64,000 nt of DNA from an uncultured Planctomycetales bacterium (GTDB lineage Bacteria; Planctomycetota; Planctomycetia; Isosphaerales; Isosphaeraceae): assembly GCA_903926465.1 (NCBI GenBank), contig CAIYJE010000126.1:1-64000 (forward strand), read 5' to 3'. The stretch's first letter is position 1. Every line of letters starts with the position of its first letter. The notes below the pieces were generated by a model, which had not been told where the DNA came from, ran no database searches, and was given only the letters and a program-made list of their open reading frames with translations. Of this stretch, positions 18,133-30,166 are shown one piece after another. The position numbers were made by a program, and so were the translations under genes.

Positions 18133-18164
18133 GTGGCGGCTGGAACTTCAGTTCCAGTCGCCAC
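18133..18164 (+). terminator. Palindromic hairpin after the DUF3352-like gene
   Basis: Fifteen-base arms 18133-18147 and 18150-18164 pair with a single G-T exception around a 2-base loop (core CTGGAACT with AGTTCCAG). It lies 50 bases after the stop. No U-run follows, so either a factor-dependent end or mRNA protection is possible. The rest of the 348-base gap to 18431 shows no gene. Confidence 0.55.
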
Positions 18165-18431
18165 TTGTGTTGGTAGAAGGGCGAAATCGCACCCCAGAAC
18201 ACGTGAAAACAATGTCGTAGATTAGAACCAACTCTTGCCTGCCACCGAAACATCGCCGCCAATCGTTTCTTGATCCTATTTTGCAAAAAGCCTCTTTTGC
18301 GCCTTTTACCAGGCCTGTTCAAATACAAGCTCAAGCGATCAGCCTGTCGATCCGATCTGCTAACAATGTCGCTTTGCGGTTGCCATGCGCATCCGTGAAG
18401 ATGCGTTGCTAGCCCACACAGGAGGTGCGGG

Positions 18432-20639
18432 ATGATCGGTTTAGTTAAGAAATTCCGGCTGCGTCAACTTTTCAAAACCCGTCGGGCCGTCCGGCAATTC
18501 AAGCCATCGGTGCTTGATTCGCTTGAAACCCGCGCCTTGCTGGCGAGTTTGGCACCCATTGCCACTCAGACCGTGGGAGCGGGTATTGGTTTGCCCGTGG
18601 TGCTGAACAACACCACCTCGGCCAGTGAGACTTTCACTGCCACCTCAAGCAATCCCAACATCAAGTTCAGCATCCCACAGGCCCACTTCCTTACCATTGG
18701 CGTGTCACACGCTTCCAGTGGGGCCAGTGATCCAGCCTTCTCCGGCAACATCACGTTCCAGACGTTTGGCGACCTCACGCCAGTCACCGTCGCTCGTATC
18801 GAACAGCTTGTGAAAAGCGGCTTCTACACCAGCCCTACCCAGCCAACCTCTGGAACTGCGCTACCCAGCAAGAACTTTCACCGGATCGTCCCTGGATTTG
18901 TGGTTCAGGGCGGCTCACAAACTGGTGACGGTTCCGGCTCCTTCACCGGACCAGGGTTCCCGTACCTGAACGAACCGGTTCAGCAACTGGTATTCAACGG
19001 GAACTACCAGGTGGCCATGGCGAATGCCGGCCGAGACACCAACGATACTCAGTTCTTCATCACTACTGGCCAGCAGCGTAGCCTGGACTACGGGTACACC
19101 ATCTTCGGTCAGGTCGTGGCCGGCACGGACATCGTGGACAAGATGTTCAAGGTTGCGCAGGGCACCAACAACGTCCCCACTTCGCCGATCCTCATCACCT
19201 CCAGCACCATCTCGGCCACGAATCCAGGTGGCGTGCTGATCCTGGATACCACCTCGGCCACCGCTGGAGATTCGGGCACGATCACTGTCACGGCCACCGA
19301 TCCAGCCAATAACACCACCACCACCCAAAGTTTTCAGGTAAACGTTGGTCAGAACGTGGATGCTTCTGGAGCCAAGGTCTCTGAGCCGCCTTTCCTGAAC
19401 GCCGTTGTGAACCAGGTGGTGGCCACCAACCAGACCGCTATCTTCCAGCTTTCGGCAGGGAATCCCACCGGTAACCCACTCGATTACAAGGTCGCAGGCG
19501 GGATCACGGGTACCGGCTCAAGCGCCACGTTCTCTCCGGTTCAAAACGCCACGGCCACCGTCGATGCCAACGGCACTGTGACCGTGGTGCCGACCAAAGA
19601 CTTCAACGGTGTGATCAACCTGCTGGTTGGGGTTGAAGATAACCAGATTCGTAACGGTGGTGTTGCTCTGGGAAACCCGGCCAACTACTACACCCGAAAT
19701 CTGACCCTGACGGTACGAGCCGGTCAGATAGTGAATCTGCCGCCCATCGCATCGCCCGGCTCAACCACGGTTCAAACCAACATCTCTAGTCCGATCCAGC
19801 TCACGGGCCACTCTGCCACTCCTGGAACCAGCCAGGGGTTGACCTATCAGATCCTGAGCGGACCCAGCCACGGCTCGATCACGGCGTTCGATACCGCAAC
19901 CGGTAAGTTCACTTATACGCCAACTGCGAACTACCAGGGAACCGATACCGTTCAGTTCACGGTGTCTGAAAAAGGGGTAACCCCGGCCCTCACCAGCCAG
20001 CCGGCCACGTTTACCATCAACGTGGGTGGCTCAAATACCGGCTATGTGCGGGTGCTTGATGGCGTGCTACTGGTTTATGCTCCACCCAAGCTTAACGGTT
20101 CAAACGTGATCACCGTGAACCAGGTGAATGGCACCGTTCAGGTGAGCATCAACGGCCAGATTGATAACACGCAACCGGCCATGTCCAGCCTGAACCTGAT
20201 CCAGGTCTACGGCTCCAAAGCCAAGGATCAGATTACAATCGACCCCAGTGTAACCACGCCCGCCACGCTCAACGGTGGCCGCTGGGGGCATAATCAACTG
20301 GTAGGGGGTGGCGGTTCGACTCGACTCCACGGCTGGTTTGGGAAGAGCACCTTGGTGGCGGGAGCCCAGGCATCTGAACTGATCGGCCGAACCGGTCACG
20401 TCACCTTCAAGCCCAAGAGCAGCAGCGACCTCATGTATGCTGGCCAGGGCTCAATCTCCCGGTACAAGAACTGGCCGGCTTACCCCTCGGCCGTGGGGAC
20501 CATCGCTCCCCCCTCGCCACCCAAGGGAACGTTTTACAAGCTGGTGCATGGGAAAATTGAAGCCTACACCCCCAAGCCAGTTGGCTACTTCCGCAAGGAC
20601 GTCGCACGCATCGGTAGCCGGTTCGACACCCACTTCTGA
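18432..20639 (+). CDS. Surface cyclophilin-type peptidyl-prolyl isomerase with Ig/cadherin-like repeats
   Basis: 735 residues. The N-terminus is basic, then LDSLETRALLA, a form of the planctomycete LEPR-type N-terminal sorting signal. A cyclophilin domain follows at about 95-265: FHRIVPGFVVQGGSQTGDG, MANAGRDTNDTQFFITT and YTIFGQVVAGTDIVDKM match the catalytic core, including FH-R and the Q-FF-I pattern. A beta-rich region follows, then a cadherin/VCBS-like repeat (LTYQILSGPSHGSITAF, FTYTPTANYQGTDTVQFTV, about 460-535), and a C-terminal region with a short hemolysin-like segment. It probably folds or isomerises proline bonds in cell-surface proteins, or simply uses the fold for adhesion. A near-perfect AGGAGGT precedes the ATG. 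It is followed by the inverted repeat before tRNA-Cys. Confidence 0.88.
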   Translation: MIGLVKKFRLRQLFKTRRAVRQFKPSVLDSLETRALLASLAPIATQTVGAGIGLPVVLNNTTSASETFTATSSNPNIKFSIPQAHFLTIGVSHASSGASDPAFSGNITFQTFGDLTPVTVARIEQLVKSGFYTSPTQPTSGTALPSKNFHRIVPGFVVQGGSQTGDGSGSFTGPGFPYLNEPVQQLVFNGNYQVAMANAGRDTNDTQFFITTGQQRSLDYGYTIFGQVVAGTDIVDKMFKVAQGTNNVPTSPILITSSTISATNPGGVLILDTTSATAGDSGTITVTATDPANNTTTTQSFQVNVGQNVDASGAKVSEPPFLNAVVNQVVATNQTAIFQLSAGNPTGNPLDYKVAGGITGTGSSATFSPVQNATATVDANGTVTVVPTKDFNGVINLLVGVEDNQIRNGGVALGNPANYYTRNLTLTVRAGQIVNLPPIASPGSTTVQTNISSPIQLTGHSATPGTSQGLTYQILSGPSHGSITAFDTATGKFTYTPTANYQGTDTVQFTVSEKGVTPALTSQPATFTINVGGSNTGYVRVLDGVLLVYAPPKLNGSNVITVNQVNGTVQVSINGQIDNTQPAMSSLNLIQVYGSKAKDQITIDPSVTTPATLNGGRWGHNQLVGGGGSTRLHGWFGKSTLVAGAQASELIGRTGHVTFKPKSSSDLMYAGQGSISRYKNWPAYPSAVGTIAPPSPPKGTFYKLVHGKIEAYTPKPVGYFRKDVARIGSRFDTHF

Positions 20640-20718
20640 TCCCAAAGGAAGCGTTCCGGCCTCCCAGATCTCTTCCCAGAGCCAGGGTTCAGGAACAGAC
20701 AAGCCAGCCTTGAAACTC

Positions 20719-20774
20719 GATACCGACCGGGCTAGAAAAAGTCACCTTGAAATCAGACCCGCCCGGTCGGTATC
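20719..20774. repeat. 14-bp perfect inverted repeat before tRNA-Cys
   Basis: GATACCGACCGGGC (20719-20732) and GCCCGGTCGGTATC (20761-20774) are exact reverse complements around 28 bases. The pair lies between the cyclophilin stop (20639) and the tRNA (20789). As RNA it could terminate upstream transcription; as DNA the right arm overlaps the spacer and -10 of the proposed tRNA promoter, so it could also be an operator. Confidence 0.7.
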
Positions 20775-20776
20775 CT
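20747..20776 (+). promoter_or_regulatory. Possible sigma70-type promoter of tRNA-Cys
   Basis: TTGAAA (20747-20752), 18 bases, then TATCCT (20771-20776), with a start expected near 20783, about six bases before the mature tRNA. The -10 is imperfect, so this is a tentative call supported mainly by position. Confidence 0.35.
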
Positions 20777-20788
20777 TTACAATCCAAG

Positions 20789-20860
20789 GGCGCCGTAGCC
20801 AAGTGGTAAGGCAGCGGTTTGCAAAACCGTTATTCACCAGTTCGAATCTGGTCGGCGCCT
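20789..20860 (+). tRNA. tRNA-Cys (anticodon GCA)
   Basis: 72 bases fold into a standard cloverleaf: acceptor GGCGCCG (20789-20795) with CGGCGCC (20853-20859), D arm GCC/GGC, anticodon stem GCGGT/ACCGT with loop TTGCAAA, and T arm ACCAG/CTGGT with loop TTCGAAT. The anticodon GCA reads UGC and UGU. The discriminator base is T. CCA is not encoded, so it must be added by the CCA-adding enzyme. A clear terminator follows 15 bases later. Confidence 0.97.
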
Positions 20861-20875
20861 CTTCTGTATTCATCT

Positions 20876-20914
20876 GCCCTGAGACGCGTTACCGTGTCTC
20901 AGGGCTTTATTTTT
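20876..20914 (+). terminator. Rho-independent terminator of tRNA-Cys
   Basis: A 10-bp perfect stem, GCCCTGAGAC (20876-20885) with GTCTCAGGGC (20896-20905), and a 10-base loop, followed directly by TTTATTTTT. It shows the tRNA is a single-gene transcript. Confidence 0.9.
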
Positions 20915-21387
20915 AGTATTTCCAAATATCTGGCCCCGGCTCGACCATCACGCCACTACACCTTGTGGCCCGGACCAGTCTGAGCCTCCGCAGGAGTAAA
21001 ACCTGGGTTGTTTGTCGGTATTGGATTTGACGAAATTCGCAAACCATTGCTTCTGAGTGGCCGTGGTAAGCGAACCCGCACGATAAGCCAGGCAACCACG
21101 CGGCGACCGCGATTCCGAACGCCCTCTACCAAGGTTGCAGTTCAGGACAGGGTAACCGGGTGATTCGCCCTCCACAGTCTCCCTGGCGCAGTGACGGCGA
21201 CTCATACTCCATTTGATCACCGGACAAAACGCACGGGCACCAGGCGAATTTGGGGTGAAGGTTCATACACTCCCTCTCAAAGCACTTCCTGCGTCAAGAC
21301 TCTGACGGATTTCCGCTCAGTGCTGACACGCAAAGCTCAGTCGCGAAGAGCCTGAACCACAGACCAGAAACATCGGCCTGGCGCAAA
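20915..21387. other. Intergenic region, nothing recognised
   Basis: About 470 bases between the tRNA terminator and the terminator of the DUF1559 gene. A 90-codon open frame exists on the minus strand (20948-21220), but it is Arg/Ser-rich, lacks a ribosome site and resembles no family I know. No RNA fold of a known class was recognised. Confidence 0.5.
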
Positions 21388-21428
21388 TAAAAAGAGCGGT
21401 GCCGACCATCAGGCCGGCCCCGCTCTTT
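21388..21428 (-). terminator. Terminator of the DUF1559 gene
   Basis: AAAGAGCGG (21391-21399) pairs with CCGCTCTTT (21420-21428), with further partial pairing of GCCG and CGGC inside. On the minus strand the hairpin is followed by TTTATTTGC, a short U-rich tract. It lies 26 bases after the DUF1559 stop. Confidence 0.75.
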
Positions 21429-21453
21429 AGTCAGGCTTAACCGATCGGAATGA

Positions 21454-22503
21454 TCAATAGTCGCCAGCGGAGATCACTTCGCCGCCGTTGCGGGTCGAGA
21501 GAGCCTGGAACACACCAGACTGTCCGTTGGTGTTGTAAACACCGCCGGTGTAGGTGATGTTCTTGGCATTCCAGCTCTGTACCGAGTTCTTGATGTAGCG
21601 TACTGAGCCATCGGCAAACGCGAAGTTTGCACCGCCCGGGTGAAGGCTACCGGTATTCATGGACCAGTTGCCCTGTCTTGGCTGCATCATGGGGAATTGC
21701 GTGTCGGCAACAATCTCGTTGGCGAAGTAGTTCGGTGGGAACATCGACGAGAAGGTGGTGTCACCGTAGTCACCAGACGACCACCAGTTAACGCCATACA
21801 TGGCGTCTTGGTCGCCGGCAGAGATCCGGCCGTGGGCATGCTCGCCGTACATGATGGTGTTCGTGGTACCATCGGTCACGCTGGCGATGGAAACCGGAGG
21901 ATGACTGCCAAGGCCGCCGAGCGATGAGTTTCCAACGTGGGCAAACATACCGCGCATCTGGCCGAGCCGGGCATCATCCCAGTTGTACACCAGGGGACCC
22001 AGGTTACCACCGTAGCTGCTGTAGGTCATCGGAATTGGCGAATCATCCCAACCATCGCCTGAAGCACCGGGATACTTCAACTGGGCAATGGTTCCATCAC
22101 TGGGGCACCAAAGCATGCTCACACCCAGGCCACTCACGGTCGAGTTCTGGCACTCATAGAGCATGATGTTGGTGTTCAGGCAGTTGAAAATCGTGCCCTG
22201 CTCAAAGAAGGCGGTCAAGGCAACGAAGTGGCCGAAGTTCTGCCGCTTCATCTTGAGCGATTGCCATTCACGACCTGGCAGGTCACCCATCGGAAAGGTG
22301 CCGTTGGCGTCGTGGTAATTATGTGCGGCAAGCGTCATCTGCTTGAGGTTATTCACGCACTGGGCTCGGCGAGCGGCCTCACGAGCCGACTGAACAGCCG
22401 GCAGCAACAACGCAACGAGCACCCCGATGATCGAGATCACCACGAGCAACTCGATCAGAGTGAAGCCACGACGCTTCGGGCTTCGGAGTACAGACTTGAT
22501 CAT
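21454..22503 (-). CDS. DUF1559 (H-X9-DG) type II secretion pseudopilin-like protein
   Basis: 349 residues. The N-terminus is a prepilin: [25 protein letters not shown], with prepilin-peptidase cleavage expected between G13 and F14 and a hydrophobic assembly helix. The DUF1559 body follows, with [15 protein letters not shown] directly after the helix and the C-terminal [16 protein letters not shown], where His is followed after nine residues by Asp-Gly (H-X9-DG). Planctomycetes carry dozens of these; they are thought to build type II secretion or pilus-like structures, but individual roles are unknown. AAGGAG lies about 10 bases before the ATG. A small lipoprotein gene lies upstream on the same strand, the common pairing for this family, and a terminator follows. 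Confidence 0.95.
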   Translation of the reverse strand: MIKSVLRSPKRRGFTLIELLVVISIIGVLVALLLPAVQSAREAARRAQCVNNLKQMTLAAHNYHDANGTFPMGDLPGREWQSLKMKRQNFGHFVALTAFFEQGTIFNCLNTNIMLYECQNSTVSGLGVSMLWCPSDGTIAQLKYPGASGDGWDDSPIPMTYSSYGGNLGPLVYNWDDARLGQMRGMFAHVGNSSLGGLGSHPPVSIASVTDGTTNTIMYGEHAHGRISAGDQDAMYGVNWWSSGDYGDTTFSSMFPPNYFANEIVADTQFPMMQPRQGNWSMNTGSLHPGGANFAFADGSVRYIKNSVQSWNAKNITYTGGVYNTNGQSGVFQALSTRNGGEVISAGDY

Positions 22504-22705
22504 ACGGTATAACTCCTTGAAAAACGAAAAGAGCGAGAGAGGTAAAAAAATGCTCAGGGCGGCGAAGGATTGGATGATAGCGCTGAGCCCACTCCGGCTG
22601 TCCTCCCGTCAGCTGAAGTGTCAGGAACGATCGTTGGTCCGATTTTCCTGCGTCTGGTCACCTACAAGAGCAGCACCACGCTGGCGAGGACAAGCGGCTG
22701 CCTGT

Positions 22706-22851
22706 CACTCAGATTGATATCCGTGATCCTCCCTTCAGGTTGAGCGTCAAAAAAAGATCGGTGTCCCAATCTTCCTCTGCCTGCTCACTCACTTTGGAAG
22801 CTGACCCTCCTTGGAAAGGAGGCGTCGTTCCCTGACACTCAGATTGGTATC
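22706..22851. repeat. Two 16-base near-identical copies around the lipoprotein 3' end
   Basis: CACTCAGATTGATATC (22706-22721) and CACTCAGATTGGTATC (22836-22851) differ at one base and are 130 bases apart. The second is inside the lipoprotein gene (coding DTNLSV on the minus strand); the first lies after its stop and would read DINLSD in one frame. This suggests a degraded duplication of the gene's 3' end. The evidence is short. Confidence 0.4.
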
Positions 22852-23055
22852 GGCCGGAAGAGTCTTTCCTTTGGCTTTGGTAGGAGTGGCCAGCGACGCT
22901 TTCGCCGCCTCAAGCTCGGTTCCGCTGCCGTTGCTGCTCCCGGAACCGGAAGCCCCCGGGCTTCCACCACATCCGCTCAATGGAGCGACTGCAAAGCATG
23001 CACAAACAGCCACCAGAGGGACCCATCCGAAAGCTCGTAAGGAAGAACTCTGCAT
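22789..23055 (-). CDS. Small lipoprotein next to the DUF1559 gene
   Basis: 88 residues. A signal peptide ends with the lipobox LSGC (Cys29), after which come CGGSPG, a Gly/Ser linker (SGSGSSNGSG) and a short charged tail (VRERRLLSKEGQ). The mature product of about 60 residues would be anchored by lipid to a membrane. GGAG lies about 9 bases before the ATG. Small lipoproteins of this type often accompany DUF1559 pseudopilin-like genes in planctomycetes, which suggests a shared envelope role; no function is known. It is separated from the DUF1559 start by 285 bases that hold a possible degraded repeat, so co-transcription is possible but unproven. Confidence 0.75.
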   Translation of the reverse strand: MQSSSLRAFGWVPLVAVCACFAVAPLSGCGGSPGASGSGSSNGSGTELEAAKASLATPTKAKGKTLPADTNLSVRERRLLSKEGQLPK

Positions 23056-23558
23056 CGGTTAATTCTCCAGACTCCGGGAATCTGCAATCGTGTGAAAACT
23101 CTAAGAACGAATAATAAAAGCTTAAGCCGAAGTTTCACGAACCGGGCAATGTGTATGAATATTAAGAATAGATGAAGATCAATAGAAACGAGTCGATCCT
23201 TAGCAAGTAGGATAGAACGAGACTTAAAACATCATCAAGCCGGCACTAACAAAAGATCCCATTCGGCAGGGAACCCCGCCTTAATTCGATTTGAATCCAG
23301 GCAAACCTGGATGAGACATCTAATCTACAGAATCTACGGCGGATGTCAAAGTCTGTGTCAGGTAATTTTCGTTATCCTTGCTGATATTTCTAAGTCACCC
23401 TCAAATATCCGTATCTCGGCCATCTGAAAAATCATGATCTGGCTTAGCTTGGATCTATCCTCTTGCACAAACCTGGCAACTAACGCCAACGAGCGAACTG
23501 GAAGACGTTGGTAGATCTCGCAGTTCGCCGTGTCAGCAGAGTCTCAAAAGCAATCAGA
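23056..23558. other. AT-richer intergenic region
   Basis: About 500 bases upstream of the lipoprotein and after the acyltransferase stop. It is visibly richer in A and T than its neighbours (for example around 23090-23240). It presumably holds the promoter of the lipoprotein/DUF1559 pair. No gene or known RNA was recognised. Confidence 0.5.
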
Positions 23559-24800
23559 TCATAGACGCAAGTAAAACTTATGGTTCTCAAGATAACGAAC
23601 GAACAAATAGGTGATTGCGAAGAAGACCGCAAGCCCAACCATTACGTACCAGAGCGGAGAATCTTTGGGCGTGATGGCGTGGATCGCATGGTCGACCTGG
23701 TGGTGAATGATGTAGGCCGCAAGCGGATTCTGACCCAGAGTTCGGAAAAGCCCGAACTGAACAGTTCCCAGGTCACAAAGCGGAATAAACAGCGCGTAAA
23801 TGAACAGCGCAAAGCCCGACGAAAAGAGAGTAAACGGTAGACTCACAATCTTTTTATTCATCATCCAGTAATTATGAGGCCGAACCGTCAGGGGCGGGGG
23901 CTGGACAAACGGCGCTGTGGCCAGCAGAGACTCCAGCGATCGGCCCTGGGCATTGCCGAATGGTACAAGCACAGGCGATGCCGCGATCGTGCCACCCTCA
24001 AGTGTGGCAACGCTCCCCTTGTCGGTATCGTAAAGCGTTGCCAGGCAATTCAAGGCGTAACCGGTACTCATCAGCAGAACGCCACCCACGACCGCAATTG
24101 CGGCCGCCGGAAGTCGCTCTCGTCCGACCATCAGGTCGTAGGTCAAAGAGCCAAACAGCATCGGGATCGCCCAGCCGATGATCCCGAAACAGCCGCCGTC
24201 CCAAGCTCCCGAGCCGGTCAGACCCAGCAACCCGTCGAGCCAGTTCGGCTTGCCATAAACGAAGAAGAAGTTGAACCAGTGCGAGATCAGGACATGCACG
24301 ATCGCACACCCGATCAGGAACAAAACACGGGTCCGGACACTTGCGGCGATCACGGGTAACAAAAAAATCTGCGTGACACCGATGATGGCAAGGACTTCCC
24401 AGAGATTTGCTTTGATCAGTTCACCAATAAACTTCCAGATCCCGGCAGAGGTCATCTCGGCCCAGCGTTTGATCTCGCCGTCGAAGCTGGACAGAATCAC
24501 GGAGACAAGCACCAGGGCAAGGCTACGAATCAGATAGCCGCGATAGGTCGCGGCTGCGCCAACCTGGGCCATACGGCGTAACGAGGTGAGCCGGAACGAG
24601 AAGCCAGCTGCAAACATGAAGCTGGGCATGATCGTGTCTGCGTAGCTGAAGTACGGATGCCCGTTATGGTGCTTCATCACCTCATGGACTGCGGCAAACC
24701 CGCCCAGGAAGTTGACCAGGAACATTCCCGCGACGGTATAGCCGCGAAACTGGTCCATGGAGATGATGCGTCCAGATGCGGCCCCCGATTCGTTGCTCAT
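23559..24800 (-). CDS. Membrane acyltransferase (DUF5009/heparan-alpha-glucosaminide N-acetyltransferase-like)
   Basis: 413 residues from the ATG at 24800, which has GGGAG about 8 bases upstream; an upstream in-frame start at 24869 would add 23 residues. The opening [21 protein letters not shown] is the signature of the DUF1624/DUF5009 group related to lysosomal heparan-alpha-glucosaminide N-acetyltransferase. [27 protein letters not shown] follows, with the histidine region thought to take the acetyl group. About ten hydrophobic helices alternate to the C-terminus. Such proteins are proposed to acetylate a sugar amine across the membrane; in bacteria the acceptor is unknown. The gene shares its direction with the CRTAC1 gene upstream, 140 bases away. 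Confidence 0.85.
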   Translation of the reverse strand: MSNESGAASGRIISMDQFRGYTVAGMFLVNFLGGFAAVHEVMKHHNGHPYFSYADTIMPSFMFAAGFSFRLTSLRRMAQVGAAATYRGYLIRSLALVLVSVILSSFDGEIKRWAEMTSAGIWKFIGELIKANLWEVLAIIGVTQIFLLPVIAASVRTRVLFLIGCAIVHVLISHWFNFFFVYGKPNWLDGLLGLTGSGAWDGGCFGIIGWAIPMLFGSLTYDLMVGRERLPAAAIAVVGGVLLMSTGYALNCLATLYDTDKGSVATLEGGTIAASPVLVPFGNAQGRSLESLLATAPFVQPPPLTVRPHNYWMMNKKIVSLPFTLFSSGFALFIYALFIPLCDLGTVQFGLFRTLGQNPLAAYIIHHQVDHAIHAITPKDSPLWYVMVGLAVFFAITYLFVRYLENHKFYLRL

Positions 24801-24940
24801 CAAACTCGCTCCCGCTTCGTAATTCTGCGCCGGACTGGCCTCAACTTCAAAAGTCGAACCTCCAGCCACTGGCCTGAGTTTCTCAATTCTCTTCGTTGGC
24901 TTGAATAGGAGATTCGTCCAACCATGATTGTTCCTGGCTT

Positions 24941-27838
24941 TCAGGGAGAGACGGTCCAGCCCTTGAGTGGAGCCGGCTTCGGCTCCCCTTCGCGAATCAA
25001 GTAGGCTCGGTCGGCCACAAGGCCGGCGTGGCGATCAACGGCACCTGATGGCCAGCGAACCTCGATCTCCTCGATTTCGGTCGATTCGCCAAGGCCAAAG
25101 TGAAGCCTTGGGTCACCGGCCGATTGGTAACTACCGCCACCAATCCGTTGCGCAATCCTGGACCGGCCGCCCGCAGTTACCGTGACCCGGGCTCCTACGG
25201 CATCGCGATTCGACTGCGTTCCCTCAAGCTTGAGAGTCAGGAAGTGCCCACCTTCAGTCAAATTATGAAAATAGGCCAGCGGTTCGTTCTGGGAAACGAT
25301 CAAAGCGTCGATCCGGCCGTCGTTGTCGAGGTCGCCCGCGGCCAACCCTCGACCCATCCGCTCAACCCGGAACGGCGGGCCAGCCTCAGCCGAAACCTCG
25401 CTCAACTTGGGATTGGCGCCACCGTCATTGCGGTAGATCTGGACCGGCATCTTCCAGGGAAATTGGGGACGGCCGTCGAACACGTGACCGTTGGCGGTCA
25501 TCATGTCGAGCCAGCCGTCGCGATCCACGTCGAGCATGGCAATTCCAAAGCCGAGCACATAACGGCTTGGGGCTGCCAGGCCGATTGCTGCCGTGTGATC
25601 TCCGAAAAAGCCCTGGCCCAGATTCCGAAAAAAAGTTGTTGATTCGTTGAAGAAGTTCGTCACGGCCAGGTCGGGCTTACCGTCTCCGTCGAGGTCGCCG
25701 CAGGCCACCCCCATGCCCGCCTGGTAGCCCCCGTAGGCGTTACTTGCCACACCCGAGCCAAGGCCAACATCCTCAATTGTCAGCCCCCCTCGATTCTTGA
25801 AGAGGTAATTCGCCGTCATATCGTTGGCCACGAACAGTTCGACCCTGCCATCGTCGTCCAGGTCGGCAGCCAGTACACCCAGCCCGCGCCCGTCACGGTC
25901 GTCCAGCCCCGCCTCGCGTGAAACATCCACGAACCGGCCACCGTCGTTGCGGAAGATGTGGTCGGGAAGGGCAGGGAAGTCCAGCGGGTTACAGTGATAA
26001 ACGGTCGGGTCGTTGGGATCTGAACAGTTCCGCTTGTCTTGGTCATTCCATTTGAAGTAATGACAGACGTAGAGGTCGAGGTCACCGTCATTATCCAGGT
26101 CCGCGAACGCCGACGACGTTGGCCAGTCACGATCTCCGTCGAGTCCAACGACCTCGGTCATGTCTTCAAAAGTGCCATCCCCCCGGTTGCGGTACAGCGC
26201 GTAGGAACGCCAGCGAGTGATCAACAGATCATCGTGGCCGTCGTTGTCATAGTCACCCACCGCAACCCCATGACCATACCCCCTGGGCATCGCCGAGATG
26301 CCAGACTTCTCCGTGATATCCTCAAAGGTGCCGTCACCCCGGTTACGAAACAGGCGGTCACCCGGCAGGTCTGCTCCTGGGTCAGGGGGAAACTGGCCCC
26401 CCTGAACGGCATAAACGTCCAGCCAACCGTCGCTATCCACATCGAGCAGTCCCACGCCGCCACTGGATGTCACGGGGGGGATTAACATCAACCGATCGGC
26501 CGGACGGCCGTTCTCCTGAACGAACGTCAACCCCGACAACCGGGCATCATCGCTGAAAACCAGGGGACTCGGGGGCCGCCTGGAACGGACTGGGGCTCGG
26601 TTTGACGCGGGGCCCAACGCTTCCGGCACCATTTCAGCGAGCGTGAGCGCCGTCCTGCGTTCCTTGCCTGGTGCGGATGGCGGAACCAACGCTTTGCCCA
26701 CAGGTAGTCCGGCAAGCAGCTTCCACTGCGTGCCATCAAACCGCCGCCCTATGTGGTCGGCCAGTTCTGCCAGCTTCACGAACTGGGTCGGCTCGGCCTT
26801 TGAGAGCAGCTTCACATACTCTTTCTGAAGCTGATCCAGTTCAGCCTTTTGCCTCCTGAGCTTCTCCGCGGCATCACGGTTACCGTCCTTCAGTTCAAGC
26901 TCGGCCAGCCGCTCAAGGGCTTCGGCGTCACCTGGGTTCGACTCGATCCTCTCTTTGAGCGCTCGCCGCTCACCAGCGCCGTCCCCCCAAACTCCAGCAA
27001 ACCACGCCCGGAGCGAAGAAACCCGCTCCTCAGACTCCTGGTCTGCCGGCAGATGAGACAAGGCGCTTCGGGCCTCTTCCGGTCGGTTCGCCGCCAGGGC
27101 CCAATCCAGCTTCATCTGCCAGACCGGAACGTCGGTGGGCCTCCGGGCCAGGCATCGCTCAAGCCAGGCCTCGGCTTCTTCGAACTGGCCCATCAGGGTT
27201 GCGAGGTGGGCGCGACCGAGCCAGACGCGGTCGTCGTCGGGTGCCTGGCCCCCAGCTCGTTCAAGTGCCTGGCGCACCCCCTCCACGGGAAAGGGGTCAA
27301 AATCCAGCTTGTAGAGCCGACCCAGCGTTTTGATTGGGTCCGACATCACGTCAAAGCCATCTTCCAGCCAGCGTCTTGCCTCGGCCAGCCGGCCCTGTTG
27401 CCTGAGCAAGAGCACCAGTCCCCAGCGCGCCTCGCCTCGGTGCGGGCCCGGCCTTGCGGCGGCGGCACGGAGCAGATCTTCGCAATCGCTCCAATGACCC
27501 TGATTCATGGCCATCCGCGAACGTCGTACCTCAACCCAACCCATCTGGGCCGATCCATCGGGGATCTTGGCCCAAGCGTCGAGCGCCAGTTGCGTACGTC
27601 CCCGCGCCAGCTCGCAAACGCCAAGCTCATAAGACGCCTCATCCCAGCCTGGACAACGGACCAAAAGCTCTTGGAGGACCGACCTCGCCTTGGCGAATCG
27701 TCCTTGCTCCATCTCTTGCCTTGCCGTGGCGAGCATGTCCTGACATTGCCGGCTGTCACGCATTTTCCAGGCGACACTGGCGAAAATCAGGACCGCGAGC
27801 CCTACGACCAAGCCGAGCACGATCGACCTTGACGGCAT
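24941..27838 (-). CDS. CRTAC1-type protein: TPR repeats, FG-GAP/VCBS repeats, ASPIC/UnbV domain
   Basis: 965 residues from the ATG at 27838 (GGAG 8-9 bases upstream; an in-frame start at 27883 adds 15 residues). A signal anchor comes first ([18 protein letters not shown]), then TPR-like helices over about 30-330, then repeated calcium-binding-type FG-GAP/VCBS motifs ([64 protein letters not shown]) from about 450, and a C-terminal ASPIC/UnbV domain ([21 protein letters not shown]). The Asp-rich loops should bind calcium and form a propeller. It probably sits on the outer face of a membrane and binds carbohydrate or protein; the exact role is unknown. This architecture is common in planctomycetes. 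Confidence 0.92.
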   Translation of the reverse strand: MPSRSIVLGLVVGLAVLIFASVAWKMRDSRQCQDMLATARQEMEQGRFAKARSVLQELLVRCPGWDEASYELGVCELARGRTQLALDAWAKIPDGSAQMGWVEVRRSRMAMNQGHWSDCEDLLRAAAARPGPHRGEARWGLVLLLRQQGRLAEARRWLEDGFDVMSDPIKTLGRLYKLDFDPFPVEGVRQALERAGGQAPDDDRVWLGRAHLATLMGQFEEAEAWLERCLARRPTDVPVWQMKLDWALAANRPEEARSALSHLPADQESEERVSSLRAWFAGVWGDGAGERRALKERIESNPGDAEALERLAELELKDGNRDAAEKLRRQKAELDQLQKEYVKLLSKAEPTQFVKLAELADHIGRRFDGTQWKLLAGLPVGKALVPPSAPGKERRTALTLAEMVPEALGPASNRAPVRSRRPPSPLVFSDDARLSGLTFVQENGRPADRLMLIPPVTSSGGVGLLDVDSDGWLDVYAVQGGQFPPDPGADLPGDRLFRNRGDGTFEDITEKSGISAMPRGYGHGVAVGDYDNDGHDDLLITRWRSYALYRNRGDGTFEDMTEVVGLDGDRDWPTSSAFADLDNDGDLDLYVCHYFKWNDQDKRNCSDPNDPTVYHCNPLDFPALPDHIFRNDGGRFVDVSREAGLDDRDGRGLGVLAADLDDDGRVELFVANDMTANYLFKNRGGLTIEDVGLGSGVASNAYGGYQAGMGVACGDLDGDGKPDLAVTNFFNESTTFFRNLGQGFFGDHTAAIGLAAPSRYVLGFGIAMLDVDRDGWLDMMTANGHVFDGRPQFPWKMPVQIYRNDGGANPKLSEVSAEAGPPFRVERMGRGLAAGDLDNDGRIDALIVSQNEPLAYFHNLTEGGHFLTLKLEGTQSNRDAVGARVTVTAGGRSRIAQRIGGGSYQSAGDPRLHFGLGESTEIEEIEVRWPSGAVDRHAGLVADRAYLIREGEPKPAPLKGWTVSP

Positions 27839-28172
27839 GGGGTGACTCCGGGAAGCATTCGACCGAGCAGCTTGACGGGCCAACCGTGTTGTGAGCCCTA
27901 CGCCAAATTTTTGTGACGCACTGTGATCTAAGCCTAGCCCGCGCCTTGCAGACGGTCAACGTCGCCCACCCGACCCGAGAAGGTAAGATCTGAGAACAGC
28001 GAGACAGAGCAACCGCAAAACAACGTCTCACTTCCAGCCCTTTTGAGAATCTGCATCTCAACCCAGAGCGCTTTCGATCCCTCGAACTTCGTCGGCTATT
28101 GGCCAAGTGATTTCCTGGTGATTCCGCAAGGACACGTCGAAAATGATCACGTGCAGAGTTATCATTAAGATC

Positions 28173-30056
<1,884 letters not shown>

Positions 30057-30118
30057 CGCGTTCAAGATTCCCGGAAAGCACAGGGCCGTTGCCGCTCTTC
30101 TTGAATTTCTTAAGGATG

Positions 30119-30166
30119 CACTCAAGGGACGGCCCGAGGCCTAAGCCTCGGGCCGTCCCTTGAGTG
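30119..30166 (+). terminator. 22-bp perfect hairpin after pckG
   Basis: Arms 30119-30140 and 30145-30166 are exact reverse complements around the 4-base loop CTAA (core GGCCCGAGGC with GCCTCGGGCC). It lies 63 bases after the pckG stop. No U-run follows on the plus strand. Such a stem would be very stable in RNA and could terminate transcription or protect the 3' end. Confidence 0.7.

Noticed and set aside
20948-21220. 90-codon open frame on the minus strand after tRNA-Cys
   Set aside because: No ribosome site, Arg/Ser-rich product, no family likeness.
20915-21387. Structured RNA such as 6S or tmRNA in the gap
   Set aside because: Only short partial stems (near 21290-21335) could be found; no consensus of a known RNA class.
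26849-27832. 327-codon open frame on the plus strand
   Set aside because: Opposite the TPR part of the CRTAC1-type gene; no domain is recognised.
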